Made by a program: the position numbers and the translations under genes. Of a stretch of 64,000 nucleotides of DNA, positions 23,251-36,033 are shown piece after piece. The DNA comes from Epiperipatus broadwayi (lineage: Eukaryota; Onychophora; Udeonychophora; Euonychophora; Peripatidae). The notes below the pieces were generated by a model. It had not been told where the DNA came from and did not search any database. It was given only the letters and a program-made list of their open reading frames with translations. Positions within the stretch are counted from its first letter, which is position 1. Every line of letters starts with the position of its first letter. The stretch spans positions 4,437,649 through 4,501,648 of the forward strand of contig JAQFVV010000049.1 of assembly GCA_028023455.1 (NCBI GenBank), read 5' to 3'.

Positions 23251-24879
23251 TGTAACGATCCAGAGAATAGAGCTTACCGTCATCTGCACTACAGGGTGCC
23301 ATCTAGGCATTTGAACCTAGAAAAATTTATAAAGTAGGCAGATACGTAAGTCACAAAAAAAAAATTTTTTTTTTTTTTTTTAAATTTTGATTCCGGTCAT
23401 TAGCCCAAGTCACTAGCTCAGGGAGTAGCAGAGATTTAGTAATATAATATCTTATCTAATTATATTTCAATATTAAAAAATAAATAAAATAAGCCACTGC
23501 CAGTAATTAACATACAAAAATTTATTTACGCATATATATATTTATATAAAATTTAACATTATTATTTTAGTATGTTTATTTTAGATTTTAATTTGATTTT
23601 ATAATTTAAATTTACATTTTAATTTTTATAATATTATATGTTTACATTTTAATTAAGTTCGCACAGATGGATTTATGAAAGTTTGTTTTATAATGTTGAG
23701 TATAGATTGGTTACATAGATTACATGGTTAAAAACATTTCAAAGTAAACATAAACGATCAAAATACAAAATCATTGATACCGTCAATTGCATAGGGAATA
23801 CAAGAAACTCAATGGTGTTCATCATAAGACACTGCATTAACACCAATAACTTAAAAGACATCCGAATAAATACATCTTAGATACTCACCATAAGGTATCA
23901 GTATTTACCAAATGTCTATATATTTTGATCACCTATGAAAACCAAAAACATAATTAACCGGTAACAAACCCATGCAAGCATCTATACCCAACTTAAATTT
24001 AATGCAATTTTATTTAGAGTGTCGAGTATGAATAGACTACACAGATTTGCATTTGAAAAGAAAATATTCAATCCTTGTTTAACCTTAGGCCAAAGGTTCG
24101 CAGTCAAACCAAACTTCAATCCATCTGATATATCGTTGTGTTCAATGTAATACGAATACGGCAGCACAATTAGGTTAAGAGAAGAAACTGCTTCTTGTCA
24201 GATAGGAATATTACATCTATCAGACAAGAAGAGCAATAAAAAAGAACTCCATCGAAAGGAACAGTGTTCTATGTCTTATAATCCCTTCCATAGGCAAAAC
24301 GGAAGTGTGCGGCATATAATAGCGATTCTGCCCATAGTGAATCTCGTACTACATCTACTAATTACACCAATATCTCCAATCCATTGACCTAATTCAACTA
24401 CGAAACGAATAACCTAAGATTACCCTCCCCTAATATAACTTTACAAATCTATATAGCCATTCACGCCCGACTTAAGTTTAATATTTATATAACTAGTTTA
24501 ATGAAAAACAGAAATCATAATAAAACTTAAAGAACAAATAAATAAATAAATGGAAATGATTTTACAAAAGAAATACATTAAATAAAATTATAACTAATTA
24601 ATAACTAACGTTGGTGAGATAGGATTCTATTTCTTAATTATTTTAAATACGGAAAGTTTTTAATTTAATGTTTCGTTAATTATAAAGTTATTACGGTTTA
24701 AAACAGTTCATTTTTATCTGTTGCTTGCCATTTAAACATGAATTCCCATGCCATCCTAAAAAGATTGGTTGAGTTAGCCATTGTTTTTTATTTATTTATT
24801 CAGAGGTCTTTTAGTTTAGTTGGTCCTTAATGTAGAAAAAAAAATGATGTCATTTCTTTTTTTTTTTTTTAACAAAACT

Positions 24880-24914
24880 GAAGGGATTGAAGAGTGCGTC
24901 TTTTCAATCCCTTC
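24880..24914 (+). promoter_or_regulatory. Conserved 12-bp hairpin in element E copy 1
   Basis: gaagggattgaa (24880-24891) pairs perfectly with ttcaatcccttc (24903-24914). The same stem is perfect in copy 2 (50267-50300) although the loop and surroundings have diverged. It lies about 75-100 bases upstream of a TATA-like site in both copies, so a role in LTR transcription or RNA processing is possible. Confidence 0.6.
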
Positions 24915-24983
24915 TCCTTCAACTCCACACTAACACATATAGTCACATCGTAATAACTAACTCTCTTTTATTTTCAAACCTTT

Positions 24984-24996
24984 CCTTTTATAATAA
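24984..24996 (+). promoter_or_regulatory. TATA-like site conserved among E copies
   Basis: ccttttataataa here, cctttttatatta in copy 2 (50364-50376) and ctttttatag on the minus strand of copy 3 (60667-60677) occupy equivalent positions in otherwise diverged sequence. Candidate core promoter of the supposed LTR. Confidence 0.45.
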
Positions 24997-25435
24997 TTTT
25001 GTGGATTAACTCAACATTACGTCATGATGGTGAAAACCTTTTCATTGAGGTCCGATTTCCTGATGGATTTCTTTCATTTGCTAAAAGTTTCTATTGTTTT
25101 CCTATCTGACCGATGCTTATACATTTAAATGGCCAAAGGCTAGTTTACTAATTAAAATAATCATTTTCATTTTACAAAAGATTAATTAATTTGTTTTCAA
25201 ACTTAAACATATATTTTTATCTCATCTTTTCTGAAAATTTAGTTTTAAACTACTCTTTTTTTAATAAAGTTTTATTTTAATAATTATTTATCTGTGTGAT
25301 TTTATATATATGCGAGTTTAAGATGATTTTTGAATTTTCAGTTTTTAATTCTTAAAAAAGAAATTTTTATTGGCGAACTTTTTTTTTTATGTTTACTAAT
25401 AAAAAATAATGTAACGTACGTATGTGCCCGTTACA

Positions 25436-27358
25436 ATATATATATATATATTGTAGCCCTTGGGTTTGCCCAAAGCTCCATTAGATTTAGACTTAGCTAT
25501 GTAAGACAGTGTTTAATGAAAATTTTCCTCATGAGCTGTATATTTTTAATAGACAAACTTTTTAGCCAATGCTAGGTTTGAACCCAAGTCATATTCTTAG
25601 GGATTGCATAGTTTTACTTAGTAGGCAAACTAAACATTTTGTCATAAAAGATTTCTAAGCAAAAATTGTTTTATTTAGTATTGATTCATAAGACAATTTA
25701 ATAGCCAAAGTTATAATTGAGAAATTTATAGATTAGCAATATTTATACATCATTTCAATAGTTGGAGATTGGAAAGAAGGGAGAGAGTTGTGTGATTTAC
25801 AAAACTACTTTGGAAAGTGAAAATAGATAATCGTAATTTTACAATAATAGGTTAAAACTCAATAGTTCATAAAATCAAAAAAAAAAAGGGATCAAGAATT
25901 AATCAGAGTATTGAGCAATCAGTCTAATTAGAATTGTATGTGTGAGAGATGCATGTATTTATATGATTTAGTTGTAAATTTTGATTATAAGGTTAATTAT
26001 TGAATAATAATTGTCCCATGTTTTCTCGTGGGGAACTCCTTTAAAGAAGAATTAATTCATTTCAATAGTTCATTCATAACAGCCAAAATTTCAGTCAAGA
26101 TTCTGGGTTTGAAGTTGGATTGCTATACATTTTTTTATTATTATTAAAGAAAAAAGAAAGGGGAGGAAGAGTTTTCTTTCATTTGTTCTTTGGGGAGATT
26201 TCCATGAGCAGAAAATTACTAAAGTAAATCGCATGATATCTGTAACGCAGGAATGTATATGTTTAAAAACAATGGGTGGTCAATTCATTGGAATGCAGAC
26301 ATGAATTTGGCAGTTCAGTCATTCAGTAGGGAATAAGTTTAAAACAATAAAAAGAAAAAAAACAATAGGCAATTAATCAAGGAAAACAGAGACAAATGGT
26401 TTGGAAGGTCAACCATTCAGGGGGAGAAGGAACCCAGACAATATAAGAGCTGGATTTGTCTTTAGCAGGGTTGGATTGCTCTCTTTTTTTTTGGCTCTCT
26501 CATCATCGGTTATCCTGAGAAGCCTCATTGTCGGGTTAAAGGAAAAATTTTTTTTTAAAAAAAAAAAGAGAGAGAGATAAGAAATTGTTTGTTGTTAACT
26601 TTCTGTTCTCTCTCCTGAATGATAAAACTTAGCAAAATGACTATCGAGTAAGTTTATATTAGGTGCACATCCCATTCTCTCCTGAAATTGATCTGCTTCA
26701 TGATTTATCTTACATCTAAATATATCTAGTTTATCAGGAATTGGCAAGTGATGAAACTTAAATTACAGAGAGAAAATTGGTTTTGATTTCACAAATAGGG
26801 CAGAACTGAACACTACAATCTCATATGAAGCATCAAATCAGTTGTAAGTGAACTGAGAAGTACATTAATAAGGGGACTTGTACATGTCAAAAATTAAAAG
26901 CAAGTTCCTTTCAGCTGTGAAAGTGTAGTTAATCCACAGAACCCAAAATGGAGAAAATTTTATAATCAGCATGAAAACTTTGTTACATTTTGGCATAGGA
27001 ATTGAACTTGTATAAAAGTGACTCTTTCACATAAAGTCATGTGTGCACATGAACAAACAAAAGAAGGAAAAAAGGGGAAAATGGAAACCAGAGATTGGAA
27101 GGACAATCCGGGAGGACTGTTTAAGTATATTTTTAATATTTGTTATTCATTTCTAACATTTAATCTAAAAAAAGGGAAAAAAATTTTTTTTTTAATCATA
27201 TATATTCGTTTAAAGTTAATCTATGTTGAAATTATTATTATTATTATTATTAATTTATGGTTATTAACTTAGGTCCCTACTATCTATTTTTATTATTCAT
27301 TTCTTAGGCTACAGCTTATTATTAATATTACTTATTATTATCAATGTCATTTAAATTA

Positions 27359-27398
<40 letters not shown>

Positions 27399-29995
27399 TG
27401 AGGGGGGGGTAGATAAGTGAATATCAAATCATTTTGTATGTGCCTGTATTAAATGCTTTACATTTTTTTTATGAAGGTAGTGAGAGATATTGTTAAGTGA
27501 AATGTTTTTAAATCGGATCAGGTATTATTATCAAATGCTTAGACTTATTGATATGTTTTATAAAGGTGGTGTGAATGTTGGGCTAAAACATCATCATTAT
27601 GGTGTAAAAGTGCAGAGAGATAGTTTTAAAAATTTAATATGCATTTCTTATTACTATTATCGTAAAGTTAAAGTTAGATATAAGCTAATTAAGGCTTGGA
27701 AAAATTGTTGGCTAATGTTCTGGTGTACTATTTCACAAGAGGAATGTAGATGTGAAAGTTTTACTCATACAAATTGATGGATGGACAAAGAATCCCCACC
27801 AAGCTAGTGGAGTCATAGTTTAGCTCGCTCACTAAGATGTTTATTCCATATTTTATAAAGTATTTAAATACAGTGGAAGAGTTTTCCACTTTGTTATTTT
27901 CTACACCATAAGATGATTTCTTTATTGATGGCCAGAGGTTAATAGGTATATCCAAGTCTCACTGTATGACTAGCAATAAAATCCTAGCATACCTCATCCT
28001 TAGTGAAAAGATATTTTCTCTTATTCGGGTCACTGCCTACCTCATATTAATGTTGATATTCCTTATGGGTGTATGAATTACAGCTATTGCTGAGTATTAC
28101 TTATAAATTTTGGTTACAGGGTCGCAAACTCAATTTGATGTCAGAGTGAGTGCACATAGTGTGTGTGCGATTAGTATACTTGAACATTGTTTTGTTGATA
28201 TATTTTAATTGATCAATAAGACCCAAGCATAATAACGTAAATGAATATTAAACTTAAGGGTTAAATAAAACCTGAGAACATCGTAAGCAATGCATATATA
28301 AAATTATCTAGAAAATATATCCACAGCCAGCTGAGAGCTTCGCTGGAATGGTAAGATTACTGAAATATTATTATTGTCACAAGAACATGAATATAGATTG
28401 TATGCATGTATGATAATGATTAAGCTAGGTACCGATTTGTTGACATTTGAAAAGTAACTAAAATTCACTTAATAGTGAGAAGTCCCATCATACATAAAAT
28501 ATCTCCATTGTAAAGCATAGGGTGAAGGCATATTAGATTAAAATAATTAATGGAAATTATTAAATTTTATTACCGGAAGAGCTATCCTTAGAAATAAATC
28601 AGTAATTGAAAGCATTAAACACTGGGGAGCAGAAATTTAATGTTCACTATGTCTTAGTTAAAAGTAAGAACAAAATATAAATGAAGGTAACTATTATCTT
28701 TATCTGTCTGTTATTAGTATTACTCCATGGCAATCGTGATTCCCTAATAATTAAGTCTTAATATTTATATTTTAAAACCTCTTAAAATTATCTGTTGATT
28801 TAGGGATTTTTTTTTATATCATACGGTTGTAGAACAGGGGAAAGCCATGTGAACCATAGAATTAATGTACATGTTATTTTATTGAGTTATAATTTGTTAA
28901 TAAAATTTGTTTGTTTTTTTTAAATAAAAATTTGCATACGTCTCAATGTTTTGTGGGTTATTACAATCTAGAAATCTCAAATCCAATCATACATCAATAC
29001 ATTATTATTTATATTTGAAGCATCATTTTGGTAAATCATATCAGGTAAAATTTATTTAAATGGTTAATTTTTCGAGCTTATGTAGCACAGCAATACTCAA
29101 GATTACCAATACTCCGGAAATAATTCAGTATAGTTGAAATATAGATTATGAATAGGGATGGTTATTGGGTGATAGTGGATGCAGTGGGTGGGCATAAAAT
29201 CCTTTCCCCATCTGTTGTATTCAAACACCTCTCTAGATGCACTTCCTTATGATTTTACTTTAATTATGAAAGTGTTTATAATATGTTATTTCTAAAAGAT
29301 TTAATGTAAGCTTAATTATTCGAGCTTTAATGTAAGTGGACATTGGCTACATTAAAGTCAGCCAAGATCAACCTTGGAGGTGATCATGAGAAGGGTGTTT
29401 ATCACCAATAATCCATAGCAGCTTGTTCGACTTCCAGACCTTATTGTTCTAAAACCCTGAGAAGAGATTATCATAGGAGATAAATGAGCTAGTATGATGG
29501 AAAATTTGAGAGAAAAGAGATAGTAGTGCAATAGACCATGAATGTGAGGATGATGGAGGGATGGATCAGGAGGGTGGAGATGGACATAGAACTATTTGTA
29601 ATCTGAAACAAAATTTTAATTGTGACTTTAATGATAGTGAATGGGGAGTGTGCTGAGAATATAAATTGTAATGGGAGTTGAGCTTAAAGTTTCTTCTCTT
29701 TAACAACCACGAGTTTCCAAGAGTATTAGTATTATTATTTTTAATGCATTCTCAGTGTTCTCTTAGTCTATTGATTATTTATTAACCCATTCATTAGATA
29801 TCATTATTGAAATTTATTAATAAGTTATTGAAACAAGGTTTAGCCTCAATATTTTCATTGAAGTTGCAATTTGGCACCCTGGCAAATATGATTATGGATG
29901 TTCTATCCCATCATCATCGATCCTGAGAGAGGCTTTAAAAATAATGTCAGCTGGGAATGGAGAAGCATCCATTGATCCATCCGACCAAAGGTTAT
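25436..29995. other. AT-rich non-coding stretch with small repeats
   Basis: Holds ATT/TTA microsatellites at 27231-27252 and 27361-27399 and a faint tRNA-like segment (minus strand, about 25560-25630) with a B-box-like GGTTCAAACCT. Frames of 81-95 codons at 25330, 27018 and 27490 have no recognisable motif. No host gene seen. Confidence 0.4.
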
Positions 29996-30100
29996 AAGTG
30001 TCTAAGAGCTGAGTAAAAGCTTATAAGTGGCATGCAATGGGGCCGCAAGTGTCTAAGAGCTGTTGAAAAGGTTATAAATGGCATATAACATGGTTGTGCA
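29996..30100. repeat. 51-bp tandem repeat, about two copies
   Basis: aagtgtctaagagctg recurs at 29996 and 30047, with aggttata or agcttata segments between; the copies have diverged. Confidence 0.7.
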
Positions 30101-30127
30101 ACCAACAAGGTTACAATATACATGATA

Positions 30128-31697
30128 TAATGCTAGTGAGAGATATATGTATAAATCAACATATATTTTGTGTTACATGCTTCATAATTTAAAAAAAAAA
30201 AAGATCAAATTTATTTGAAAGATTAGTTAAAAACAATTATTTCTGTAGATTTTAAAATGCAACTTTGTAAAATAAAAAAAAGATTGTGTTATATATTTCT
30301 TAAAAAAGAATAGGGTAAGGACAGATTTAAAACCTCTCTCCTTTTTAAAGAAAACTCTTCTTGTTTATAAATTTAAAAAATAAGTTAAAAGAACAAAGGC
30401 ATAAAAATAAATGATAGTGAAAACTTTCAAAAATGTAATTAGTTTAAAAGAGTACTGATTAAATTAATTAAAAAAAACATGTAAGCTATTTCATAAAAGT
30501 AATAGTAGATTAATCTAAAAAACGATTAGATTAGAGCAAATGTAAAAATAATTAAAAAACAGACTTAAGTTATAATCAAAATTACAAATAATGATAAGAA
30601 ATTAAAACAATAGGAGAAAAAAGGATATAAAGTCACTATGACTTATTGTTATTTAGTTGGGTCTGCAATCTGTTAGATCATTCTGCTCTTGAATCAGTAT
30701 ATCAGTCTAGGTCTTTAATCTGTAATTCAGTCCTATTTGAATTCAGTTCCAGTTCAGTTCATAATTTTACTATACAATCAGATCCATTCACTCCATTCAG
30801 ACTCTTTCTAAAGAATTCAAAGTCATAGAATTAGCAACTTACATTGCTATGTTCAGCTAAGTTCAAGCCCTGAAAATCCTCTGAAAATCAACTGTCTCAC
30901 TTGGAACCAATGCCCAAAATAAATGCCTAGATTATAAATATATGTTGCTGCATACTGTCTCTCATTGTTTGACAGAAATTTTGGAAGGAAAGCCATGAAG
31001 CCATCAATGGAGAACTAAAAAGTCTATTGGTTACAATCAAAACAAATGGTAGAGATACACAAATGAAAACCTGGGTAAATATACTTTTATATGATGGTCT
31101 AGACACTTTAATTTAAAATAAATGAACTTTAACAAAGGAATATCATAATTTTAGCCTGAAATTAATCATTTACATTTTTATGTAAATTTTATTATATGAT
31201 ATTCTGTTAAATATATGTGTGTATATAAATAAATTAATGTTTGCTGAAGTATTATTTGATCTATTCTATCTCTCTCTCATATCACAGTGTCATCATTAAT
31301 TTGAGAGTATAGTCATTTTTATGTGTTAAATAAATGTTCTGGACCCTTGTTAAAAGTAGGAGTTAGCCTGAGATATGTCAAATACTAGATTGTGTTTCCA
31401 TCATTGTTAGCATGCCAATTATATAATATGGTTGGCTGGCATCTGAGTTTGATCCTCAAAACAAATAAAATGCTTTGGATGACAGGGGTTTGATTCCAAA
31501 AGTCAAGGTGGGACATGATCAGGAAATATGATACATGTTATGCTTTGTATAGCTTGATCTGGTCATAGGAATAGTTTATGGCTTTGCTATCAGTGGTATT
31601 CTCCTCTTTTTTGATGGGCCGATCCATTTCCATAATATTAAAAAGTATTCAAATTTAGTTAAGATGGCATATTCAGAGAACCTTGTTCAAATGTCAT
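30128..31697. repeat. 1.5-kb direct repeat D, copy 1
   Basis: From taatgctag to gttcaaatgt this segment aligns with 34096-35626 in the same orientation, with moderate divergence and small gaps. Shared landmarks are gatcaaatttatttgaaag, a TATA box (gatataaag at 30624-30632; gtatataaag at 34547-34556), a cluster of ttcagt motifs, an embedded SINE-like segment (31362-31480) and attaagatg near the end. The pair could be LTRs of a 5.5-kb element without coding capacity, or a duplicated block. A GAGAGAGAGG tract just before copy 2 would suit a polypurine tract. I could not define matching target duplications. Confidence 0.65.
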
Positions 31698-32061
31698 CCA
31701 ATGTTGGTGCTGAAGTGCCATAAATTGACCGAGCATAATCAAAGTTAAAAAAGTAAATTTGTAATTAAAATTTTAAAAAAAGTTTGAAACTGAAATTCAA
31801 AATAAACATTAAATTGTATAGTTATAAAAATTAAAATCAGTGAACAATGTGAGAAGAGAAATGGACCAAGGCAATCAAATTATAATATTATGTATATATT
31901 TAATAATAGTTAAAAATATAATGTAATTGAAAAGGAAAGAGTGAAAAGTGGCCAGGGAAATAAATTATATCATTATTGGGTTGTTTATAGCCAGATAGAA
32001 ATTAGAAAGCACTGAGGGAGTTTTTGTATTTAGTCAAACACTAACCTGTTTATATTACTAC

Positions 32062-32500
32062 TCAACATCACATGATCACTATCTCATACTAGCACAATAA
32101 TTGTTAAACAATTCAAAACAAAACCACACTCTCCATATAGTAGTGCCATCTTGTGCTAACCAGAGCAATCAATTGATGCCAGAAGGCTTGTGCATAAAAT
32201 CCCTATCTAGTGCCTACTCATCCAATATCCCCAGACTAGTTTCTAGCTTGTGGCCTTCATCAGTGGGCCTTGGATCTGGGCACGCACCTAGATCTTAGGA
32301 TCTAATGCAACCCTCCGCCCCACCTTTTAACTCTATTTACTACAAAACTATGAGATAAATTGAAAACACTATTATATTTTCACCCAAGCTCAATAGCTAT
32401 ATAGTCATAGGTCTGAACTCAATTCAGTACCCTACTTTTGTGTCTTTGGCTCTTTAACAACCTGCCCCCTCCTATTGGCGGTTGGTGTTAACCCTAACTC
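32062..32500 (-). mobile_element. Family R unit, isolated copy (R5)
   Basis: One unit of the 454-bp family with scattered short deletions, running from the R 3' end segment (catcacatgatcactatc) to ttggtgttaa. It is permuted relative to the ribozyme cleavage site, so its ends are element ends and not cleavage ends. It sits between the two D repeats. A 65-codon frame across it is not a gene. Confidence 0.8.
32220..32275 (-). ncRNA. Type I hammerhead ribozyme in R5
   Basis: Core CUGAUGA, GAA, palindromic ACUAGU and GUC cleavage triplet are intact on the minus strand. Helix II is AGGC-CACAA-GCUA with an A-A apposition next to the core, so 3 pairs. Helix I keeps UUGGAU with AUCCAA and a 4-bp inner part (UGGG with CCCA). 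Predicted cleavage lies between 32234 and 32233. Conservation of the core in a diverged copy supports function in the lineage. Confidence 0.75.
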
Positions 32501-32550
32501 CGCCTCTCTACAGCCAATAAGTACCAACCAAAACCCGGCAGCAATTATTA

Positions 32551-32993
32551 CTAACAGTTAGTGCATATACTAACCTGTTTGCTGTGATATTTCTAACAGT
32601 TGGTGCATATACTAACTTATTTGCTGTGATATTACTAACAGTTGAAGGTATTTGGAATATTTAAATAAAATTAAATTTTCTAAAGACAATCAAGACAAAT
32701 ATTAGATGATGGAAATAGTCAATATAAAGTGCATATAATAACCTGTTTATATTACTCACAGTTGGTCCATATACTAACCTGTTTGCTATGATATTACTAA
32801 CAGTTGGTGCATATAAAAACTTGTTTGCTGTGATATTACTAATAGTTGGTGCATATACTAACCTGTTTGCTGTGATATTAATAACAATTGAAGGTATTTG
32901 GAATATTTAAATAAAATTAAATTTTCTAAAAACATTCAACACACATAGTAGATGATGGAAATAGTCTAATATAAAAATACAACTAGAACACCA
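32551..32993. repeat. 42-bp minisatellite with interspersed M repeat
   Basis: A unit beginning ctaacagttggtgcatat repeats every 42 bases (32551, 32593, 32635, and again about 32760-32885). A longer block starting ttgaaggtatttggaat follows the array at 32642 and again at 32888 (246-bp higher-order period). Related fragments lie at 38903-39032 (inverted) and 59622-59661, so it is a dispersed family (here called M) with an internal tandem array. Confidence 0.85.
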
Positions 32994-32999
32994 TCATCA

Positions 33000-34095
33000 C
33001 AAACCTTCGGGAAAACACTTTGATTTAAAATTTAAAAAAAAGAAAATAAAAAAACTGCCTGACAAAGGTTAGGGGGGTTTAGAGTGTATATTAACTGGAT
33101 GATTTTTTTTTAAAAAAAGAAAAAGGTTTATTGTACACAAATTACAAGAATAAAAATAACGTTAAACAAATAAAATAAAATGTTTTATTTATTTTTGAGA
33201 GTAAATAATGTAAAGGAAATAGAATGAGATAAATGCAATAAAATAAGAATGTTTTTATTTAGAGTAGCTAAATAAAATAGAATAATAATTTTTATTATTT
33301 AAAGTAAAATAATATTTTAGAGTAAATATATGAGAATAAAATAAAAGTTTTTTTAGAGATTTAATGTACATAAATGAAAAAAAAAGTTTTTTTAAAAGTA
33401 AATAAGTTGAATAAAGCATAAATTAAATTAAATAAAATCTATAATAAAATAAATAAAAAATTGCAAAATAATCTTTCAAATAAGTGTAGATTGTATATAG
33501 GTAAATAGAGTCACGGAGGGGGGAGGGCAGATATAATTCCAGCATAAGCCACAAGTCAGTTTGTTGGAAGGAAATTGGCAACATCATATAGTTATAATAA
33601 ACCTCATTTTAGCATAAGCAAAATAGTCAGTGGATTAATACTGCCATTTAGAGTGACCCCATATGTTTAGGATGCAGACCGATTGGATAAAGTTATGGGC
33701 TCATTCAACCTGTTGGTAGAGAAATTCCTGCACTTAATAAAGTTAATCCCATCTTATTTATTGTGTAAGTTGGATATAGGTAGATGTGTTTTGCCATTCA
33801 TGGCATTTACTCTCTCTATACATTTTGGAAAAATGCATGGTCATCATATATGACATGATCTTTGGCAGTCAATCTAGATTATGGCCTGTGACTTAGAGCA
33901 GCATAAAAAGGTCTCCATTTGTAGTTTTTATTAATCTGGTTGCAATTCAAAACTTATTTTAGATTTAAAATAATGATAAATAAATAAATGAATATAAAAA
34001 ATCAAATGGTAACACTAATAAAAATTGAAGTGTCAGAGATAATGTGGGTCAAAATGAGGCTTTTTACCTCTCAAACTGTGTGTGTGAGAGAGAGG
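33000..34095. other. AT-rich non-coding stretch, nothing recognised
   Basis: AATAAA-rich low-complexity sequence followed by about 500 bases of mixed composition with no recognised feature. The last 25 bases contain GT and GA repeats abutting repeat D copy 2. Confidence 0.4.
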
Positions 34096-35626
34096 TAATG
34101 CTAGCAAGAAATACATGTATAAAACTACGTATATCTTACATTACATGTTTCATCATTTAAAAAAAATTATGATCAAATTTATTTGAAAGAATAGTTAAAA
34201 ACAGAATTATTTAAGTAGATTTTAAAATAAAACTGGTAGGAAAAAATTTTGAAACTCTCTTCTTCTTAAAGAAAACTATCCTTGTTTATAAATTTAAAAA
34301 ATAAGTTAAAAGAAATAAGGTGTAAAAATAAATGTTAGTGAAAACTTTCAAAAATGTATTCAGTTTAAAAGAGTATTGATTAAATTAATTAAAAGAAAAG
34401 CATGTAAACTATCTTAAAAAAGTGATAGTAGATTAATCCAAGAAAAAGATTAGATTAAAGCAAAAATAAAAATAATTAAAAACAGACTTCAGTTATGATC
34501 AAAATTAAAAATAATGATAAGAAATTAAAACAATTGGAGAAAAAAAGTATATAAAGTTGCTATGGCCTATTGTTATTTAGTTAGGTCTGAAATCTGTTAG
34601 ATCATTCTGCTTGTGAGTCAGTAAATCAGTCTAGATCTTCAATCTATAATTCAGTCTAGTTTGAGTTCAGTTCAAATTTAGTTCAGATGCAGTTTTGCTT
34701 CTTGCTATACAATCATTTCTATTTGGATATGTTTGGACCCTTTTTAAAGAATGCAGAAGTCACAGAATTAACAACTTACATTGCTGGAGCCATAAAATGT
34801 TCAGCTAGGCTTCAGTTCCTAAAAGTCTTCTACAAATTGACTGTCTCACAAATTGTCTTCTACAAATTGACTGCCACATGCCCTCTCTTTCTCTCATTGT
34901 TTGACAAAAATCTGGAAAAAATGCCATGGAGCCATCAATGGAGGACCAAAAGGTCACCCAGTTGGAATTAAAAACAATGGAAAAAACAAGCAAATGAAAA
35001 CCTGGGTAAATATACTATTAAATAATGGTCTAGATACTTTATTTTAAAGTAAATGAACTTTAATGAAGGACTACCATAATTTTAGCCTGAAAGTAATCAT
35101 TAATAATTTTATATAAAATTTATTATGATATTCTATTAAATATATGTGTGTATAAATAAATTGTTTACTTAAGTATTATTTGGTCTACTCTCTCTCTTGT
35201 TACTACATCATTATTAATTTAAAAGTATATTTATATTTATGTGTTAAGTACATGCGCTAGACACTGATTAAAAGAAGGAGGTAGCTCAGGGTATGTCAAG
35301 TGCTGGATTGGGTGCCTGTCATCTTTAGCATGCTGACTATATAACTTATAAATGGCTGGTACCTGAGTTTGATCCTCAAAAACATAAAATGCTTTGGATG
35401 GCAGGGATTTGTTTCCAGCAGGTAAGATGGGCCATGATTAGGAAATGTGATATGTGTTATGCTTTGTGTAGCTCAATTTGGTCATGGGTATTGTTTATGG
35501 CTTTGCTATCAATAGTATTTTTTCCCTCTGCTTGAAGGGCTGGTCCATTCCTCTACTATTAAAAAGTTATTATAAAAGTATTTAAACCTAATTAAGATGA
35601 CATATTCAGGGGACCCAGTTCAATGT
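34096..35626. repeat. 1.5-kb direct repeat D, copy 2
   Basis: Partner of 30128-31697. It starts taatgctagcaag directly after a purine-rich tract. It contains its own 24-bp duplication (ttgactgtctcac...ttgtcttctacaaa at about 34830-34872). Frames of 62-94 codons here are not recognisable as genes. Confidence 0.65.
35276..35400 (+). mobile_element. Probable tRNA-derived SINE inside repeat D
   Basis: An A-box-like TAGCTCAGGG at 35282-35291 and a B-box-like GAGTTTGATCCTC at about 35365-35377 are spaced more widely than in a tRNA. The equivalent segment in copy 1 (31362-31480) has a weaker A box. It was therefore present before the D repeat duplicated. Confidence 0.4.
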
Positions 35627-35786
35627 TTATACATATGCACATGTGTTTAAAGTTTACAATTCAAAGATAGAGTTTGTTTATTTACTATATATATATATAG
35701 CAATTGAATTGGAGAATATGTAATTACTAATACATGGGCTAGGATGTGATACTTTTTTAACATATAATATGACTTATGACTGACTT

Positions 35787-36032
<246 letters not shown>

Positions 36033-36033
36033 G

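Larger units (their letters stand above)
23251..25435 (+). mobile_element. Element E, copy 1 (solo-LTR-like, 2185 bp)
   Basis: Begins TGTAACG and ends CGTTACA, with only this short inverted terminus, and sits inside a TA microsatellite. Copies at 48864-50831 (same strand) and 60172-62348 (opposite strand) match in order along their length: a 5' block with ggcagatac and cactagctc, a middle block with gttgagtat, cgcagtcaaacc and tcgtactac, a hairpin, a TATA-like site and the 3' end. TG...CA ends without longer terminal inverted repeats, similar length in every copy and no coding region fit a solitary long terminal repeat of an LTR retrotransposon. A non-autonomous DNA element with very short termini is the alternative. 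Confidence 0.72.

Noticed and set aside
25430-25445. Element E as a DNA transposon with terminal inverted repeats
   Set aside because: Inverted identity is limited to about 7 bases (TGTAACG), which fits LTR ends better; kept only as the alternative.
32952-32975. GATGATGGAAATAGTC in repeat M as a hammerhead core
   Set aside because: Lacks the leading CU of CUGAUGA and has no helix II; resemblance is accidental.
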